A stretch of 45,014 nucleotides of DNA from Aquabacterium sp. (GCF_014378415.1 NZ_JACMNS010000040.1:1-45014); one strand, 5' to 3'; positions 9,763 through 21,421 are shown, numbered from the stretch's first letter. Numbers and translations: made by a program. The notes: a model not told the origin generated them from the sequence alone.

Positions 9763-9794
9763 CGCCCCGCCACCGCTTAGCCGGTGGCGGGGCG
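9763..9794 (+). terminator. Strong rho-independent-like terminator after chemoreceptor
   Basis: A perfect 13-bp stem, CGCCCCGCCACCG (9763-9775) with CGGTGGCGGGGCG (9782-9794), closes a six-base loop and is followed by a short TTGT. It lies 30 bases after the chemoreceptor stop and separates it from the T6SS operon. Confidence 0.8.
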
Positions 9795-9840
9795 TTGTCG
9801 CCTAGGTGTTACCGCTAACAACACCCCCCTAGCTTGCATG

Positions 9841-9870
9841 TTGACGGCACCCGAAATATCCGAACAGAAT
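9841..9870 (+). promoter_or_regulatory. Possible sigma-70 promoter of the T6SS operon
   Basis: TTGACG (9841-9846) and CAGAAT (9865-9870) are separated by 18 bases, about 130 bases upstream of tssA, in a locally AT-richer intergenic region (9795-9997). The -10 match is weak (four of six). A sigma-54 site was looked for and not found at correct spacing. Confidence 0.3.
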
Positions 9871-9997
9871 CGCCACCCAATGGCTGGCAGCCACTGCAAA
9901 GTGATAAATCTCAACAGCTTTTGCAAAGTTGTCCCAGCAGAGCCTTCAATTAGTAGACACTCATGCTCCTCAGCAGTGAATTCAATAGGTTGACGAG

Positions 9998-11080
9998 ATG
10001 AGTGAATCGGGAGACTTCCACCCATCCAGCACCGGCGAGCGGACCATCGTGGACGATTGGTTCGAGCCCTTGCCTGATCCTGACGCCCCTTGCGGCGCGG
10101 ATCTCGAATACGACAACACTTTCCTGGAATTGGCCCAGGCCGCCACCGGCAAGCCCGAAAACCAGTTTGCCCCGGCCGAACCGCCCGACTGGCGCTTGGT
10201 GCACGACATCAGCCAATCGCTCTTCGATCGCACCCGCGACCTGCGCGCGGCCATGCACTGGGGCCGCGCGCACATTCAGCTGAACGGTTTCCGCGCGGTG
10301 CCCGACGCCTTGCGCCTGCAGCTGGGCCTGCTCGATCGCTTCTGGGCCACCCTGCACCCCCAACCCGACCCCGATGATGGCGACGTCTATGCGCGACTGA
10401 ACGTGCTGGCTTTGCTGGGCGAGGTCGAAGGGATGGTGGGCGACGTGCGCAGCGCGCTGGTCATCCAGAACCGATCCATTGGCGAACTGCGCGTGCGCGA
10501 CATCGAAGTGATGATGGGCAAGTACCCGCCACGCGATGGCGAAACGCCCATGACGCGCCACCAGGTTGAGCAGATGCTGGCCGCGGCCACCGCGCAAAAC
10601 GCCGAGCTGCCCGGCCAGGTCACCGCCGCCCTGGCCATGCTCAAGGCCTTGAGTAGCCTCCTGAACGACCACGTTGGCATCGAACGCGCCCCCGATGTGC
10701 GCCCACTGCACAACCTGATCAGCCTGGTGAAGCAGGTCATGCCCACCGCTGGTGCGGGTGATGACGCCAGCGCCGGCGCGGATGATGCCGCCCAGGCCCC
10801 GTCCAGCGATGGCGGCTCGGCACCGCGTGCCTCGGGCAAAGGGCTGATGGGCGGGGTGGAATCGCGCGCCGACGCGCTCAAGGCCATCGACATGGTCTGC
10901 GACTACCTGGAGCGCACCGAGCCCACCAACCCGGCCCAATTGTTGCTGCGCCGTGCCCGTCGCCTGATCAACAAGAACTTCCTGCAGCTGATGCGCGAAC
11001 TTGCCCCCGACGCCCTCAACGAGGTGGCCCGCATCATGGGCGTCGATCCTGAAAGCATCCAATCCGAAGACGTCGAATGA
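9998..11080 (+). CDS. tssA: T6SS assembly protein TssA
   Basis: A 360-residue TssA (ImpA family). The N-terminal ImpA domain carries the hallmark PDPDAPCGADLEYD segment, then F..L...A.G.PE.Q and a DW..V...S..L..RTRDLR stretch. TssA binds the baseplate and sheath and coordinates initiation and polymerisation of the tail. The middle is an acidic/Ala-Ser linker (about 248-285) and the C-terminal helical part (ESRADALKAIDMVCDYLERT...) corresponds to the short class of TssA C-terminal domains. It is the first gene of the plus-strand T6SS operon, following a terminator and a 200-bp regulatory gap, with tssB 56 bp downstream. Confidence 0.92.
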   Translation: MSESGDFHPSSTGERTIVDDWFEPLPDPDAPCGADLEYDNTFLELAQAATGKPENQFAPAEPPDWRLVHDISQSLFDRTRDLRAAMHWGRAHIQLNGFRAVPDALRLQLGLLDRFWATLHPQPDPDDGDVYARLNVLALLGEVEGMVGDVRSALVIQNRSIGELRVRDIEVMMGKYPPRDGETPMTRHQVEQMLAAATAQNAELPGQVTAALAMLKALSSLLNDHVGIERAPDVRPLHNLISLVKQVMPTAGAGDDASAGADDAAQAPSSDGGSAPRASGKGLMGGVESRADALKAIDMVCDYLERTEPTNPAQLLLRRARRLINKNFLQLMRELAPDALNEVARIMGVDPESIQSEDVE

Positions 11081-11136
11081 TGACGCGCTTCGGACGATAA
11101 CCAACCCTTCCCCACCCAGATTGACCGGAGGTGATC

Positions 11137-11628
11137 ATGAGTAGCCAGAAATTCATTGCGCGCAACCGCGCGCCGCGCGTCCAGATTGAATACGACGTGG
11201 AGCTTTACGGCGCCCAGAAGAAGGTGCAATTGCCCTTCGTGATGGGTGTGCTGGCCGACCTGTCGGGCAAGCCCGCCGACCCGCTGGCCCCCGTGGCCGA
11301 CCGCAAGTTCCTCGAAATCGACGTCGATAACTTCGACTCGCGCATGAAGTCGATGAAGCCACGCGTGGCTTTCCAGGTGCCCAACAGCCTGACCGGCGAA
11401 GGCAACATCAGTGTTGACCTGACCTTCGACAACATGGACGATTTTTCGCCTGCCGCCGTCGCCAAAAAGGTCGATGCGCTGAGCAAGCTGCTGGACGCCC
11501 GTCAACAGCTGGCCAACCTGGTCACCTACATGGACGGCAAGACCGGCGCCGAAGAACTGATCGCCAAGGTCTTGGCCGATCCCGCCCTGCTGGCCACTTT
11601 GGGCAGCGCTGAAAAGCCCGCGGAGTAA
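11137..11628 (+). CDS. tssB: T6SS contractile sheath small subunit TssB
   Basis: A 163-residue VipA/ImpB-type protein that interlocks with TssC to form the contractile sheath. It has the hallmark PRVQIEYDVE, LPFVMGVLADLSG, FLEIDVDNFDSRM and DLTFDNMDDFSPAAVA segments. The start is taken at ATG 11137, because GGAGGT lies just upstream and the protein then begins MSSQKFIARNRAPRV as in family members; a GTG two codons earlier is also open. It lies 12 bp before tssC, in the usual tssB-tssC pairing. Confidence 0.95.
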   Translation: MSSQKFIARNRAPRVQIEYDVELYGAQKKVQLPFVMGVLADLSGKPADPLAPVADRKFLEIDVDNFDSRMKSMKPRVAFQVPNSLTGEGNISVDLTFDNMDDFSPAAVAKKVDALSKLLDARQQLANLVTYMDGKTGAEELIAKVLADPALLATLGSAEKPAE

Positions 11629-11640
11629 CTGGAGAACCTC

Positions 11641-13131
11641 ATGGCAGAAACCCAACTCAACTCCGCCCTGGCCAGCGCCACGCTGGAAGGCAGCGACCTC
11701 GCGTCCCTGCTGCAAAAGGAATTCAAGCCCAAGACCGACGAGGCCAAGAGCGCCGTCGAGATGGCCATCCAGACCCTGGCTCAGCAAGCCCTGTCGCAGA
11801 CCAAGCTGATCGGCAACGACGTCATCAAGTCCATCGAGGCCATGATTGCCGCGATCGACAAGAAGCTGTCCGACCAGGTCAACCTGATCATGCACCACGA
11901 AGACTTCCAGAAGCTGGAAGGCGCCTGGCGCGGCCTGCACTACATGGTCAGCAACACCGAGACCGACGAGCAGCTCAAGATCCGGGTGATGAACATCTCC
12001 AAGGCGGACCTGGGCAAGACGCTCAAGCGCTTCAAAGGCACGGCCTGGGACCAAAGCCCGATCTTCAAGCGCGTCTATGAAGAAGAGTATGGCCAGTTCG
12101 GCGGCGAGCCTTTCGGCTGCATGGTCGGCGACTACCACTTCGACCACAGCCCGCCTGATGTGGAACTGCTGTCCGAGATGGCCAAGGTGTGCGCGGCTTC
12201 GCATATGCCTTTCATCTCTGGCGCTTCGCCCACCACCATGCAAATGGAATCGTGGCAAGAGTTGGCCAACCCACGCGACCTGACCAAGATCTTCTCGACG
12301 CCAGAGTACGCCGCCTGGCGCACCCTGCGCGAGTCGGACGATGCCAAGTACATCGGCCTGGCCATGCCCCGCTTCCTGTCGCGCCTGCCGTATGGTTCGC
12401 GCACCAACCCGGTCGAAGCCTTCGACTTCGAGGAAGACACCGGCGCGGCTGACCACAACAAGTACACCTGGGCCAATGCCGCTTACGCGATGGCGACCAA
12501 CATCAACCGCTCCTTCAAGGAGTTCGGCTGGTGTTCGCGCATCCGTGGCATTGAATCGGGTGGTGCGGTGCAGAACCTGCCCTCGCACACCTTCCCGACC
12601 GACGACGGCGGTGTGGACATGAAGTGCCCCACCGAAATCGCCATCGCCGACCGCCGCGAAGCGGAACTGGCCAAGGCCGGCTTCATGCCCCTGGTGCACA
12701 AGAAGAACAGCGACTTCGCTGCCTTCATCGGTGCGCAATCGCTGCAAAAGCCCGCCGAGTACGACGACCCGGATGCCTCGGCCAACGCCAACCTGGCCGC
12801 CCGCCTGCCCTACCTGTTCGCCACCTGCCGCTTCGCGCACTACCTCAAGTGCATCGTGCGCGACAAGGTCGGTTCGTTCAAAGAGCGCGACGACATGCAG
12901 CGCTGGTTGCAAGACTGGATCCTGCAGTACGTCGATGGCGATCCTGCTCACTCATCCGAGTCGACCAAGGCCAGCAAGCCTTTGGCCGCCGCGGAAGTGG
13001 TCGTCGAAGAAGTCGAGGGCAACCCCGGCTACTACTCGTCCAAGTTCTTCCTGCGCCCTCACTATCAGCTCGAAGGGCTGACGGTTTCCCTGCGCCTGGT
13101 CTCGAAGCTGCCCTCCGCCAAGGCGGGCTGA
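11641..13131 (+). CDS. tssC: T6SS contractile sheath large subunit TssC
   Basis: A 496-residue VipB/EvpB/ImpC protein, full length for the family. Conserved segments include LEGAWRGLHYMVSNTETDE, YGQFGGEPFGCMVGDYHFDH, PFISGASP, LSRLPYGSRTNPVE and the C-terminal DDMQRWLQDWILQYV domain that completes the sheath interaction. It copolymerises with TssB around the Hcp tube. GGAG precedes the ATG. It should be compared with the shortened, TssB-fused paralogue encoded on the minus strand at 25883-27250. Confidence 0.96.
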   Translation: MAETQLNSALASATLEGSDLASLLQKEFKPKTDEAKSAVEMAIQTLAQQALSQTKLIGNDVIKSIEAMIAAIDKKLSDQVNLIMHHEDFQKLEGAWRGLHYMVSNTETDEQLKIRVMNISKADLGKTLKRFKGTAWDQSPIFKRVYEEEYGQFGGEPFGCMVGDYHFDHSPPDVELLSEMAKVCAASHMPFISGASPTTMQMESWQELANPRDLTKIFSTPEYAAWRTLRESDDAKYIGLAMPRFLSRLPYGSRTNPVEAFDFEEDTGAADHNKYTWANAAYAMATNINRSFKEFGWCSRIRGIESGGAVQNLPSHTFPTDDGGVDMKCPTEIAIADRREAELAKAGFMPLVHKKNSDFAAFIGAQSLQKPAEYDDPDASANANLAARLPYLFATCRFAHYLKCIVRDKVGSFKERDDMQRWLQDWILQYVDGDPAHSSESTKASKPLAAAEVVVEEVEGNPGYYSSKFFLRPHYQLEGLTVSLRLVSKLPSAKAG

Positions 13132-13196
13132 TCGGGCCTGAGGCCGTTTTCCAGACGTTCATTCATTCAACATCACTTGCAATTTAGGAGCACACC

Positions 13197-13682
13197 ATGG
13201 CTGTAGACATGTTCATCAAGATCGGCGACGTCAAAGGCGAATCGCGCGACAAGACCCACGCGGGCCTGGTCGACGTTCTGGCCTGGAGCTGGGGCATGAG
13301 CAACTCCGGCTCGGCCCACACCGGCGGCGGCGCTGGTTCCGGCAAGGTCAACGTGCAGGATCTGTCCTTCACCAAGTACATCGACAAATCGTCGACCAAC
13401 TTGATCCTGGCCTGCTGCAAAGGCACCCACTACCCCGAAGCGACCCTGATCGTGCGCAAGGCCGGCGACAAGCCGCTTGAGTACCTCAAGATCACCCTGA
13501 CCGAAGTGCTGATCACCTCGGTGAGCACCGGCGGCAGCGGTGGTGAAGACCGCCTGACGGAAAACGTCACGCTGAACTTCGCCAAGTTCAAGGTGGCCTA
13601 CCAGCCGCAAGACAAGACCGGCGCCAAGGAAGGCGGCGAAGTCCTCGCGGTCTACAACATCGCCGAAAACGTCGACGCCTGA
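13197..13682 (+). CDS. hcp: Hcp tube protein (first copy)
   Basis: A 161-residue Hcp. It forms hexameric rings that stack into the inner tube and is also secreted. Typical Hcp1-family wording: MAVDMFIKIGDVKGESRDK at the N-terminus, VDVLAWSWGMSNSG, then FTKYIDKSSTNLI, KAGDKPLEYLKI.LTEV and YQPQDKTG near the C-terminus. A clear SD (AGGAG) lies 7-8 bases before the ATG. It sits 65 bp after tssC and is followed by a perfect 15-bp hairpin, which suggests a separately abundant hcp transcript. Confidence 0.95.
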   Translation: MAVDMFIKIGDVKGESRDKTHAGLVDVLAWSWGMSNSGSAHTGGGAGSGKVNVQDLSFTKYIDKSSTNLILACCKGTHYPEATLIVRKAGDKPLEYLKITLTEVLITSVSTGGSGGEDRLTENVTLNFAKFKVAYQPQDKTGAKEGGEVLAVYNIAENVDA

Positions 13683-13705
13683 TCCTCGATCAGACCGCCG
13701 ATTTC

Positions 13706-13739
13706 TTGAAGGGCAAGGGGCTGGCCCCTTGCCCTTCAA
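13706..13739 (+). terminator. Perfect hairpin between the two hcp genes (attenuator or RNA-stabilising stem)
   Basis: TTGAAGGGCAAGGGG (13706-13720) is the exact complement of 13725-13739, with a four-base CTGG loop. Only TGGTTT follows rather than a true U-run, so readthrough into the next hcp is likely. A 3' stem after hcp would either partly terminate or protect the hcp mRNA from 3' decay. Confidence 0.65.
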
Positions 13740-13778
13740 TGGTTTGAATCCATCGCACGCCATTGGCAGAGGTCCCTT

Positions 13779-14270
13779 ATGTCCCTGGGTGACATGTTTT
13801 TCAAAGTCGATGGCAGCCGCTCCGGCGCGGTCAAAGGCGAAGCCAACGACACCGCCCACGCTGGCGAGATCGACATCCTGGATTGGTCATGGGGCATGCG
13901 TTCGCCCTCGGCCATGGGTGGCGGTGGCGCCGCAGGCAAGACCGCGCTCGATGCCCTGAACATCACCAAGCGCGTGGACAGTGCCTCGACGGCCCTGATG
14001 TCCGTCATGCGCAACAACGAATTGATCAAGAAAGGGGTGCTCACCGTTCGCAAGTCCGGCAGCAAGCCTGTTGAGTACTTCATCGTGACGATCGAGAACG
14101 CGCGCATCACGTCCTATGACGTGGCCACCGTCGACGGCGCCGCCCATCAGATGGTGGAGAAGCTCAGCCTCAGCTTCCAGAAGATCTCGATCGATTACTA
14201 CCCACAAGACGGCACGGGCTCGCGCAAAGGCGGCTCCAACTTCTCCACGGACGTGGGTCCCAACACCTGA
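13779..14270 (+). CDS. Hcp-like protein (second, divergent copy)
   Basis: A 163-residue second Hcp-family protein, clearly diverged from the copy at 13197. It keeps the core pattern (MSLGDMFFKVDG, GEIDILDWSWGM, LNITKRVDSASTALM, VRKSGSKPVEYF, YYPQDGTG), but the loops differ: a GGGGAAGKT segment replaces the first copy's loop, and the C-terminus ends KGGSNFSTDVGPNT. It could form mixed or alternative tubes, or act as a carrier with a different interior for particular effectors. It follows the hairpin at 13706-13739 and is 11 bp upstream of tagJ, so it is tied to the downstream baseplate genes rather than to the first hcp. Confidence 0.9.
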   Translation: MSLGDMFFKVDGSRSGAVKGEANDTAHAGEIDILDWSWGMRSPSAMGGGGAAGKTALDALNITKRVDSASTALMSVMRNNELIKKGVLTVRKSGSKPVEYFIVTIENARITSYDVATVDGAAHQMVEKLSLSFQKISIDYYPQDGTGSRKGGSNFSTDVGPNT

Positions 14271-14281
14271 CCGGGCTCGAC

Positions 14282-15145
14282 ATGAACGCACCTTCCACCG
14301 CACTCTCAGCCCCCGAAGACAGCCTGCGCGCAGGCGATCCCCAGCAGGCGCTCAAGCAACTGCAAGACCTGATCCGCGGCAAGCCGGGCGACGCCAAGCT
14401 GCGGGTTTTTCTGTTCCAGCTGCTGTGCGTGCTGGGCCAATGGGAGCGTGCGCTCAACCAGTTGAACGTGGCCACCGAGCTCGATGCCTCCACCCTGGCC
14501 ATGGCGCAGACCTACCGCGAAGGCATCAAGTGTGAGCTGCTGCGCGCCGAGGTCTTCAAGGGCCTGAAGGTGCCGATGATCTTTGGTCAGCCCGAGCCCT
14601 GGCTGGCACTGCTGATCGAAGCGCTGCTGCGCGAAGGCAAGGGCGAGCACGCCGATGCCAAATCGCTGCGCGACCAGGCGTTTGAGCAAGCCCCCGCCGT
14701 CAGCGGCACCGTGGGCCAGGGTGATGCCGCACAAGCCTTCGAGTGGATCGCCGATGCCGACATGCGCTTGGGCCCAGTGATTGAGGCCGTCATCAATGGC
14801 AAGTACTACTGGGTGCCTTTCTCGCGCCTGAGCGCGCTCACCATCGACCCGCCCGAAGATCTGCGCGATGCCGTGTGGATGCCCGCGCACTTTGTGTTCG
14901 AGAACGGCGGCGAATCGGTGGGCCTGATCCCCACGCGCTATGCCGGCTCCGAGGCCAGCCTTGATGGGCTCATCGCCCTGTCGCGCAAGACCGATTGGGT
15001 CGAATCGACACCCGGCTTCTACACCGGCCTGGGCCAGCGCCTGTTCACCACCAACGAGGGCGACACGCCCCTGATGGACCTGCGCAGCATCACCTTCAAC
15101 GCGACGCCGTCCGACGCCACGGACACGGCCGCTGCGGCCGAGTAA
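14282..15145 (+). CDS. tagJ: T6SS accessory protein TagJ (ImpE family)
   Basis: A 287-residue ImpE/SciE-family protein. The N-terminal helical TPR-like part starts EDSLRAGDPQQALKQLQDLI and continues LFQLLCVLGQWERALNQLNV. The C-terminal domain has WIADADMRLGPVIEAVINGKYYWVPFSRL and the LRDAVWMPAHFVFENGG segment typical of the family. TagJ binds TssB and is thought to modulate sheath assembly or recycling by ClpV; it is characteristic of one T6SS-i subgroup that also encodes tssE and clpV in the same order as here. It is spaced 11 bp from hcp2 and 9 bp from tssE. Confidence 0.92.
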   Translation: MNAPSTALSAPEDSLRAGDPQQALKQLQDLIRGKPGDAKLRVFLFQLLCVLGQWERALNQLNVATELDASTLAMAQTYREGIKCELLRAEVFKGLKVPMIFGQPEPWLALLIEALLREGKGEHADAKSLRDQAFEQAPAVSGTVGQGDAAQAFEWIADADMRLGPVIEAVINGKYYWVPFSRLSALTIDPPEDLRDAVWMPAHFVFENGGESVGLIPTRYAGSEASLDGLIALSRKTDWVESTPGFYTGLGQRLFTTNEGDTPLMDLRSITFNATPSDATDTAAAAE

Positions 15146-15154
15146 GCACCCGCC

Positions 15155-15661
15155 ATGGCCGAGCAGACGCCACAAGAACGCTTGCAGCCGGCGCTGCTGG
15201 ACCGCTTGATGGACGACAACCCGGACGTTCAGGTCGAGTCGCGCGAGATGCGGGTCATGTCCCGCAACCGCATGCGGGACGCCGTGCTGCGCGACTTGGC
15301 CTGGCTGTTCAACTGCACCCAGATGTCGGGCGACTTCAACTGGCCCGCGCACCCGCATGTGCAACGCTCGGTGCTCAACTTCGGGCTGCCCACCTTGTCG
15401 GGCGAGACCGCCTCCACCCTGGACGTGGTCGATCTGGAAACGCAAGTGCGCCAGGCCCTGCTGGATTTCGAGCCGCGGATCATGGCGTCCACCCTGCAGG
15501 TCAGCGCCCTGATGGACGAAATGACGATGGACCACCACAACGTCATCAGCTTTCGCATCACCTGCAACCTGTGGGCGCAGCCCGTGCCCTTTGAGCTGAT
15601 GCTGCGCACCGAAGTTGATCTGGAATCCGGCCAGGTTGAAATCAAAGAACTGACACGGTAA
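15155..15661 (+). CDS. tssE: T6SS baseplate protein TssE
   Basis: A 168-residue gp25-like baseplate protein. Recognised by the early conserved ERLQPALLDRLMD segment, RMRDAVLRDLAWLFNC, a conserved HPHVQRSVLNFGLPTLSG stretch and the ALLDFEPRI segment (EPR motif region) of phage T4 gp25/TssE homologues. With TssF, TssG and TssK it forms the wedge from which the sheath is nucleated. The gene is packed between tagJ (9 bp) and tssF (10 bp), indicating translational coupling. Start ATG at 15155; no strong SD. Confidence 0.93.
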   Translation: MAEQTPQERLQPALLDRLMDDNPDVQVESREMRVMSRNRMRDAVLRDLAWLFNCTQMSGDFNWPAHPHVQRSVLNFGLPTLSGETASTLDVVDLETQVRQALLDFEPRIMASTLQVSALMDEMTMDHHNVISFRITCNLWAQPVPFELMLRTEVDLESGQVEIKELTR

Positions 15662-15671
15662 GAAGAGCCCC

Positions 15672-17546
15672 ATGGACCCGCGACTGCTGCGCTACTACAA
15701 CCAGGAACTGCAGCATCTGCGCGAGATGGGGGCCGAGTTCGCCCAGCAGTTTCCCAAGATCGCCGGTCGCCTGGGCATCGATGGCATCGAGGTCAACGAC
15801 CCGTATGTAGAGCGCCTGCTAGAGGGCTTTGCCTTCCTGACCGCGCGCGTGCAGCTCAAGCTGGACGCCGAGTTCCCGCGCTTCACGCAGCGCCTGCTGG
15901 AGATCGTGCACCCGCACTTTTTGGCGCCCACGCCGGCCATGCTGATCGCGCAACTGCAGCCCGACCTGGGCGACAGCAACCTGGCGCGCGGCGTGATCGT
16001 GCCGCGTGGCAGCCCGATGCGCGGCAGCCAGTTGGGCAAGGACGAAACACCTTGCCAGTTCCGCACCGCGCACGACGTGACCCTGTGGCCGCTGGAGATC
16101 ACCGGCGTCGAGTACTTCAGCTACGCGGCCGACCTGCCCTTGTCCACCTTGCCCGTGGGCCGCAAGGTCAAAGGTGGCCTGCGCCTGAAGCTGCGCACCA
16201 CCGCGGGCGTCAACTTCAGCCAGCTGGCCTTGAACGACCTGCGCCTGCACTTCAGCGGCAGCGACGACATCGCCTACAAGCTGCACGAGCGCGTGCTGGG
16301 CAGCACCATCGGCACGCTGGTCATGCCAAGCGGCAAAGGCAGCACGCAGCACACCTTCTTGCCGGCCACCACCGTGCAGCCCGTGGGCTTTGACGACGAG
16401 CACGCGCTGCTGCCCTTGAGCCTGCGCGGCTTCTCGGGCTACCGCCTGCTGCAAGAGTACTTCGCTTTTCCGCAGCGCTTTTTGTTCTTCGACCTGAAGG
16501 GCGTGGGCGACGCACTGCGCGCACAGGGCGGCACCGAGGCCGAAATCGTGCTGCTGTTCGACCGCGCCGATGCCTCGTTGGAGAGCGTGGTCGATGCCAG
16601 CAACCTGGCCCTGAACTGCACGCCCGCCATCAACCTGTTCGAGCGCCGCTGCGACCGCATCCACGTCACGCCCACGCAGAACGATTACCACGTGCTGGTG
16701 GACCGCACCCGGCCGATGGACTTCGAGATCTACGACCTGCTGGAGGTGAACGGCTATGGCGTGGGCATCGACAGCGAGCGGCGCTTTTTGCCCTTCTACG
16801 CGGCCTTCCACACTGAAGACCGCCAGCACAATGCCTACTACGCCATCCAGCGCGAACCGCGCTTGTTGTCGACCACGCAAAAGCGCAACGGCGCGCGCTC
16901 ATCCTACGTGGGCACCGAGCTGTACATCTCGCTGGTCGATCCGCGCGAGGCGCCCTACCCCGGCGACCTGCGCCAACTGGGCCTGAGCGCCCTGTGCACC
17001 AACCGCGACCTGCCTTTGCTGATGCCCGTGGGCCTGGGCCAGAGCGACCTGACGCTGGATGACTCGGCGCCGGTCAAGGCCATCCGCGTCATCAAGGGTC
17101 CGTCCAAGCCTTTGTCGGCCCTGCGCGAAGGCGGCATCGCCTGGAAGTTCGTCAACCAGTTGTCGCTCAACTATTTGTCGCTGCTGGACACCGACGCGCA
17201 CCAGGGCGCGGCCGCCTTGCGCGAACTGCTCACCCTGTACGCCGACAACGGCGATGGCGGCATGCTCAAGCAGATCGAAGGCCTGCGTTCGGTCAGCACG
17301 CAAGCCATCGTGCGGCGCCTGCCCATGCCCGGCCCCATCACCTTCGGGCGCGGCCTGGCCATCAACCTGGAAGTGGACGAGATGGCCTTCCAGGGCCTGA
17401 GCGCCTTCCTGTTCGGCGCCGTGCTGGAGAACTTCTTCGCGCGGCACGTGTCGATCAACGCCTTCACCGAAACCACGCTGCGTTCGCAATCGCGTGGCGA
17501 CATCAAACGCTGGGTGCCACGCGTTGGCACCCGGGCGATCATCTGA
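15672..17546 (+). CDS. tssF: T6SS baseplate protein TssF
   Basis: A 624-residue TssF/ImpG/VasA protein of normal length. It starts MDPRLLRYYNQELQHLREMG and continues with EFAQQFPKIAGRLG, VERLLEGFAFLTARV..KLDAEFP and the LLEIVHPHFLAPTPAM segment, all hallmarks of the family. Later features include LLQEYFAFPQRFLFFDL and NRDLPLLMPVG. It forms the baseplate wedge with TssG (TssF2-TssG). Its TGA overlaps the tssG ATG by one base (TGATG), the classic coupled arrangement. Confidence 0.95.
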   Translation: MDPRLLRYYNQELQHLREMGAEFAQQFPKIAGRLGIDGIEVNDPYVERLLEGFAFLTARVQLKLDAEFPRFTQRLLEIVHPHFLAPTPAMLIAQLQPDLGDSNLARGVIVPRGSPMRGSQLGKDETPCQFRTAHDVTLWPLEITGVEYFSYAADLPLSTLPVGRKVKGGLRLKLRTTAGVNFSQLALNDLRLHFSGSDDIAYKLHERVLGSTIGTLVMPSGKGSTQHTFLPATTVQPVGFDDEHALLPLSLRGFSGYRLLQEYFAFPQRFLFFDLKGVGDALRAQGGTEAEIVLLFDRADASLESVVDASNLALNCTPAINLFERRCDRIHVTPTQNDYHVLVDRTRPMDFEIYDLLEVNGYGVGIDSERRFLPFYAAFHTEDRQHNAYYAIQREPRLLSTTQKRNGARSSYVGTELYISLVDPREAPYPGDLRQLGLSALCTNRDLPLLMPVGLGQSDLTLDDSAPVKAIRVIKGPSKPLSALREGGIAWKFVNQLSLNYLSLLDTDAHQGAAALRELLTLYADNGDGGMLKQIEGLRSVSTQAIVRRLPMPGPITFGRGLAINLEVDEMAFQGLSAFLFGAVLENFFARHVSINAFTETTLRSQSRGDIKRWVPRVGTRAII

Positions 17547-18595
17547 TGACCACCGAAGTGCGCCCAAGCGATCCGTTCGCGGCCCTGGCCGCCGAGCCGT
17601 ACCGCTACGACTTCTTCCACGCCTTGCGCTGGATCGAAGCGGCGCACCCGGGCAAGCCGCGGCTGGGCACCGCCCGCAAGCCGTCCGATGAGCCCCTGCG
17701 GCTGGGGCAAACGGCCGACCTGGGTTTTGCGCCCAGCACCTTGTCCTCTTTCAAGTACGGCGTGAATGGCGCCATGCCCCGCCTGGAGGTGCGCTTCTTT
17801 GGTTTGTTCGGCCCCAACGGCCCCTTGCCGCTGCACCTGACCGAGCACGCGCGCGAACGCATCCTGCACCACGGCGACACCACCTTCTCGCGCTTCGCCG
17901 ACCTGTTCCACCACCGGCTGTTGTTGCTGTTCTACCGCGCCTGGGCGCAGGCCCAGCCCACCGTCAGTCTGGACCGGCCCAACCAGGACCGCTTCGCCGA
18001 CTACGTGGGCTCACTGGTCGGCATCGGTGGGCCCACGTGGCGCCAACGCGATGCCGCCCCTGACCACATCAAGCTGTACTTCGCCGGCCACCTGGCGCGC
18101 CAGGTGCGCAATGCCGAAGGGCTCGAATCGCTGCTCAGCGGCTACCTGCGCCAACGCGTGCGCATCGAGAGCTTCGTCGGCCATTGGATGTCGCTTCCCG
18201 TCAGCGAACGCACGCGCATGGAGCGTGGCGGCAGCATCAGCTCGCAGCTCGGATCAGGCGCCGTGCTGGGCGGCAAGGTCTGGGACCGGCAGCACAAGTT
18301 CCGCATCCACATAGGCCCGCTCAGCCTGGCCCAGTACGAAGCCTTTTTGCCCGATGGCCCAGCCATGGCCGGCGTGACCGCGCTGGTGCGCCAGTATTTC
18401 AGCATGGAGCTGGACTGGGACGTGCGCCTGCACCTGCGCAGCGCCGACGTGCCTGCCACGCGCCCCGGCCTGAATGGCCGCCTGGGCTGGACCAGCTGGG
18501 TGGGCAAGCGCCGCCAGGCTGGCCACGCCGACTCGCTCACCCTTCACCCCGAATCCTGGCGACGACCCTCGCAAGGTCCCCGCGCCGCCGCTTAA
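17546..18595 (+). CDS. tssG: T6SS baseplate protein TssG
   Basis: A 349-residue TssG/ImpH/VasB protein. Hallmarks: PYRYDFFHALRWIEA at the N-terminus, RLGQTADLGFAPST, EVRFFGLFGPNGPLPLHLTE, RFADLFHHRLLLLFYRAWAQ and a C-terminal NGRLGWTSWVG segment. It forms the trifurcation unit of the baseplate with TssF. Its start overlaps the tssF stop. The last residues (Arg/Pro/Ala-rich) look like an unconserved tail. tssH begins 30 bp downstream behind an AAAGGA SD. Confidence 0.94.
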   Translation: MTTEVRPSDPFAALAAEPYRYDFFHALRWIEAAHPGKPRLGTARKPSDEPLRLGQTADLGFAPSTLSSFKYGVNGAMPRLEVRFFGLFGPNGPLPLHLTEHARERILHHGDTTFSRFADLFHHRLLLLFYRAWAQAQPTVSLDRPNQDRFADYVGSLVGIGGPTWRQRDAAPDHIKLYFAGHLARQVRNAEGLESLLSGYLRQRVRIESFVGHWMSLPVSERTRMERGGSISSQLGSGAVLGGKVWDRQHKFRIHIGPLSLAQYEAFLPDGPAMAGVTALVRQYFSMELDWDVRLHLRSADVPATRPGLNGRLGWTSWVGKRRQAGHADSLTLHPESWRRPSQGPRAAA

Positions 18596-18625
18596 ACACA
18601 AACGATCAGACTGAAAGGATCCCCC

Positions 18626-21388
<2,763 letters not shown>

Positions 21389-21421
21389 GTTGCTGTCGGA
21401 ATCAACCAAAAGAGGCACCCC

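Noticed and set aside
9805-9825. GGTGTT/AACACC inverted repeat before tssA as an operator or riboswitch
   Set aside because: Only six base pairs with a nine-base loop in a permissive region; no further structure supports a regulatory RNA.
9880-9897. Sigma-54-like TGGCAG...TGCA upstream of tssA
   Set aside because: The GG and GC elements are 8 or 12 bases apart in the two possible registers, not the required 10, so it is not a credible -24/-12 promoter.
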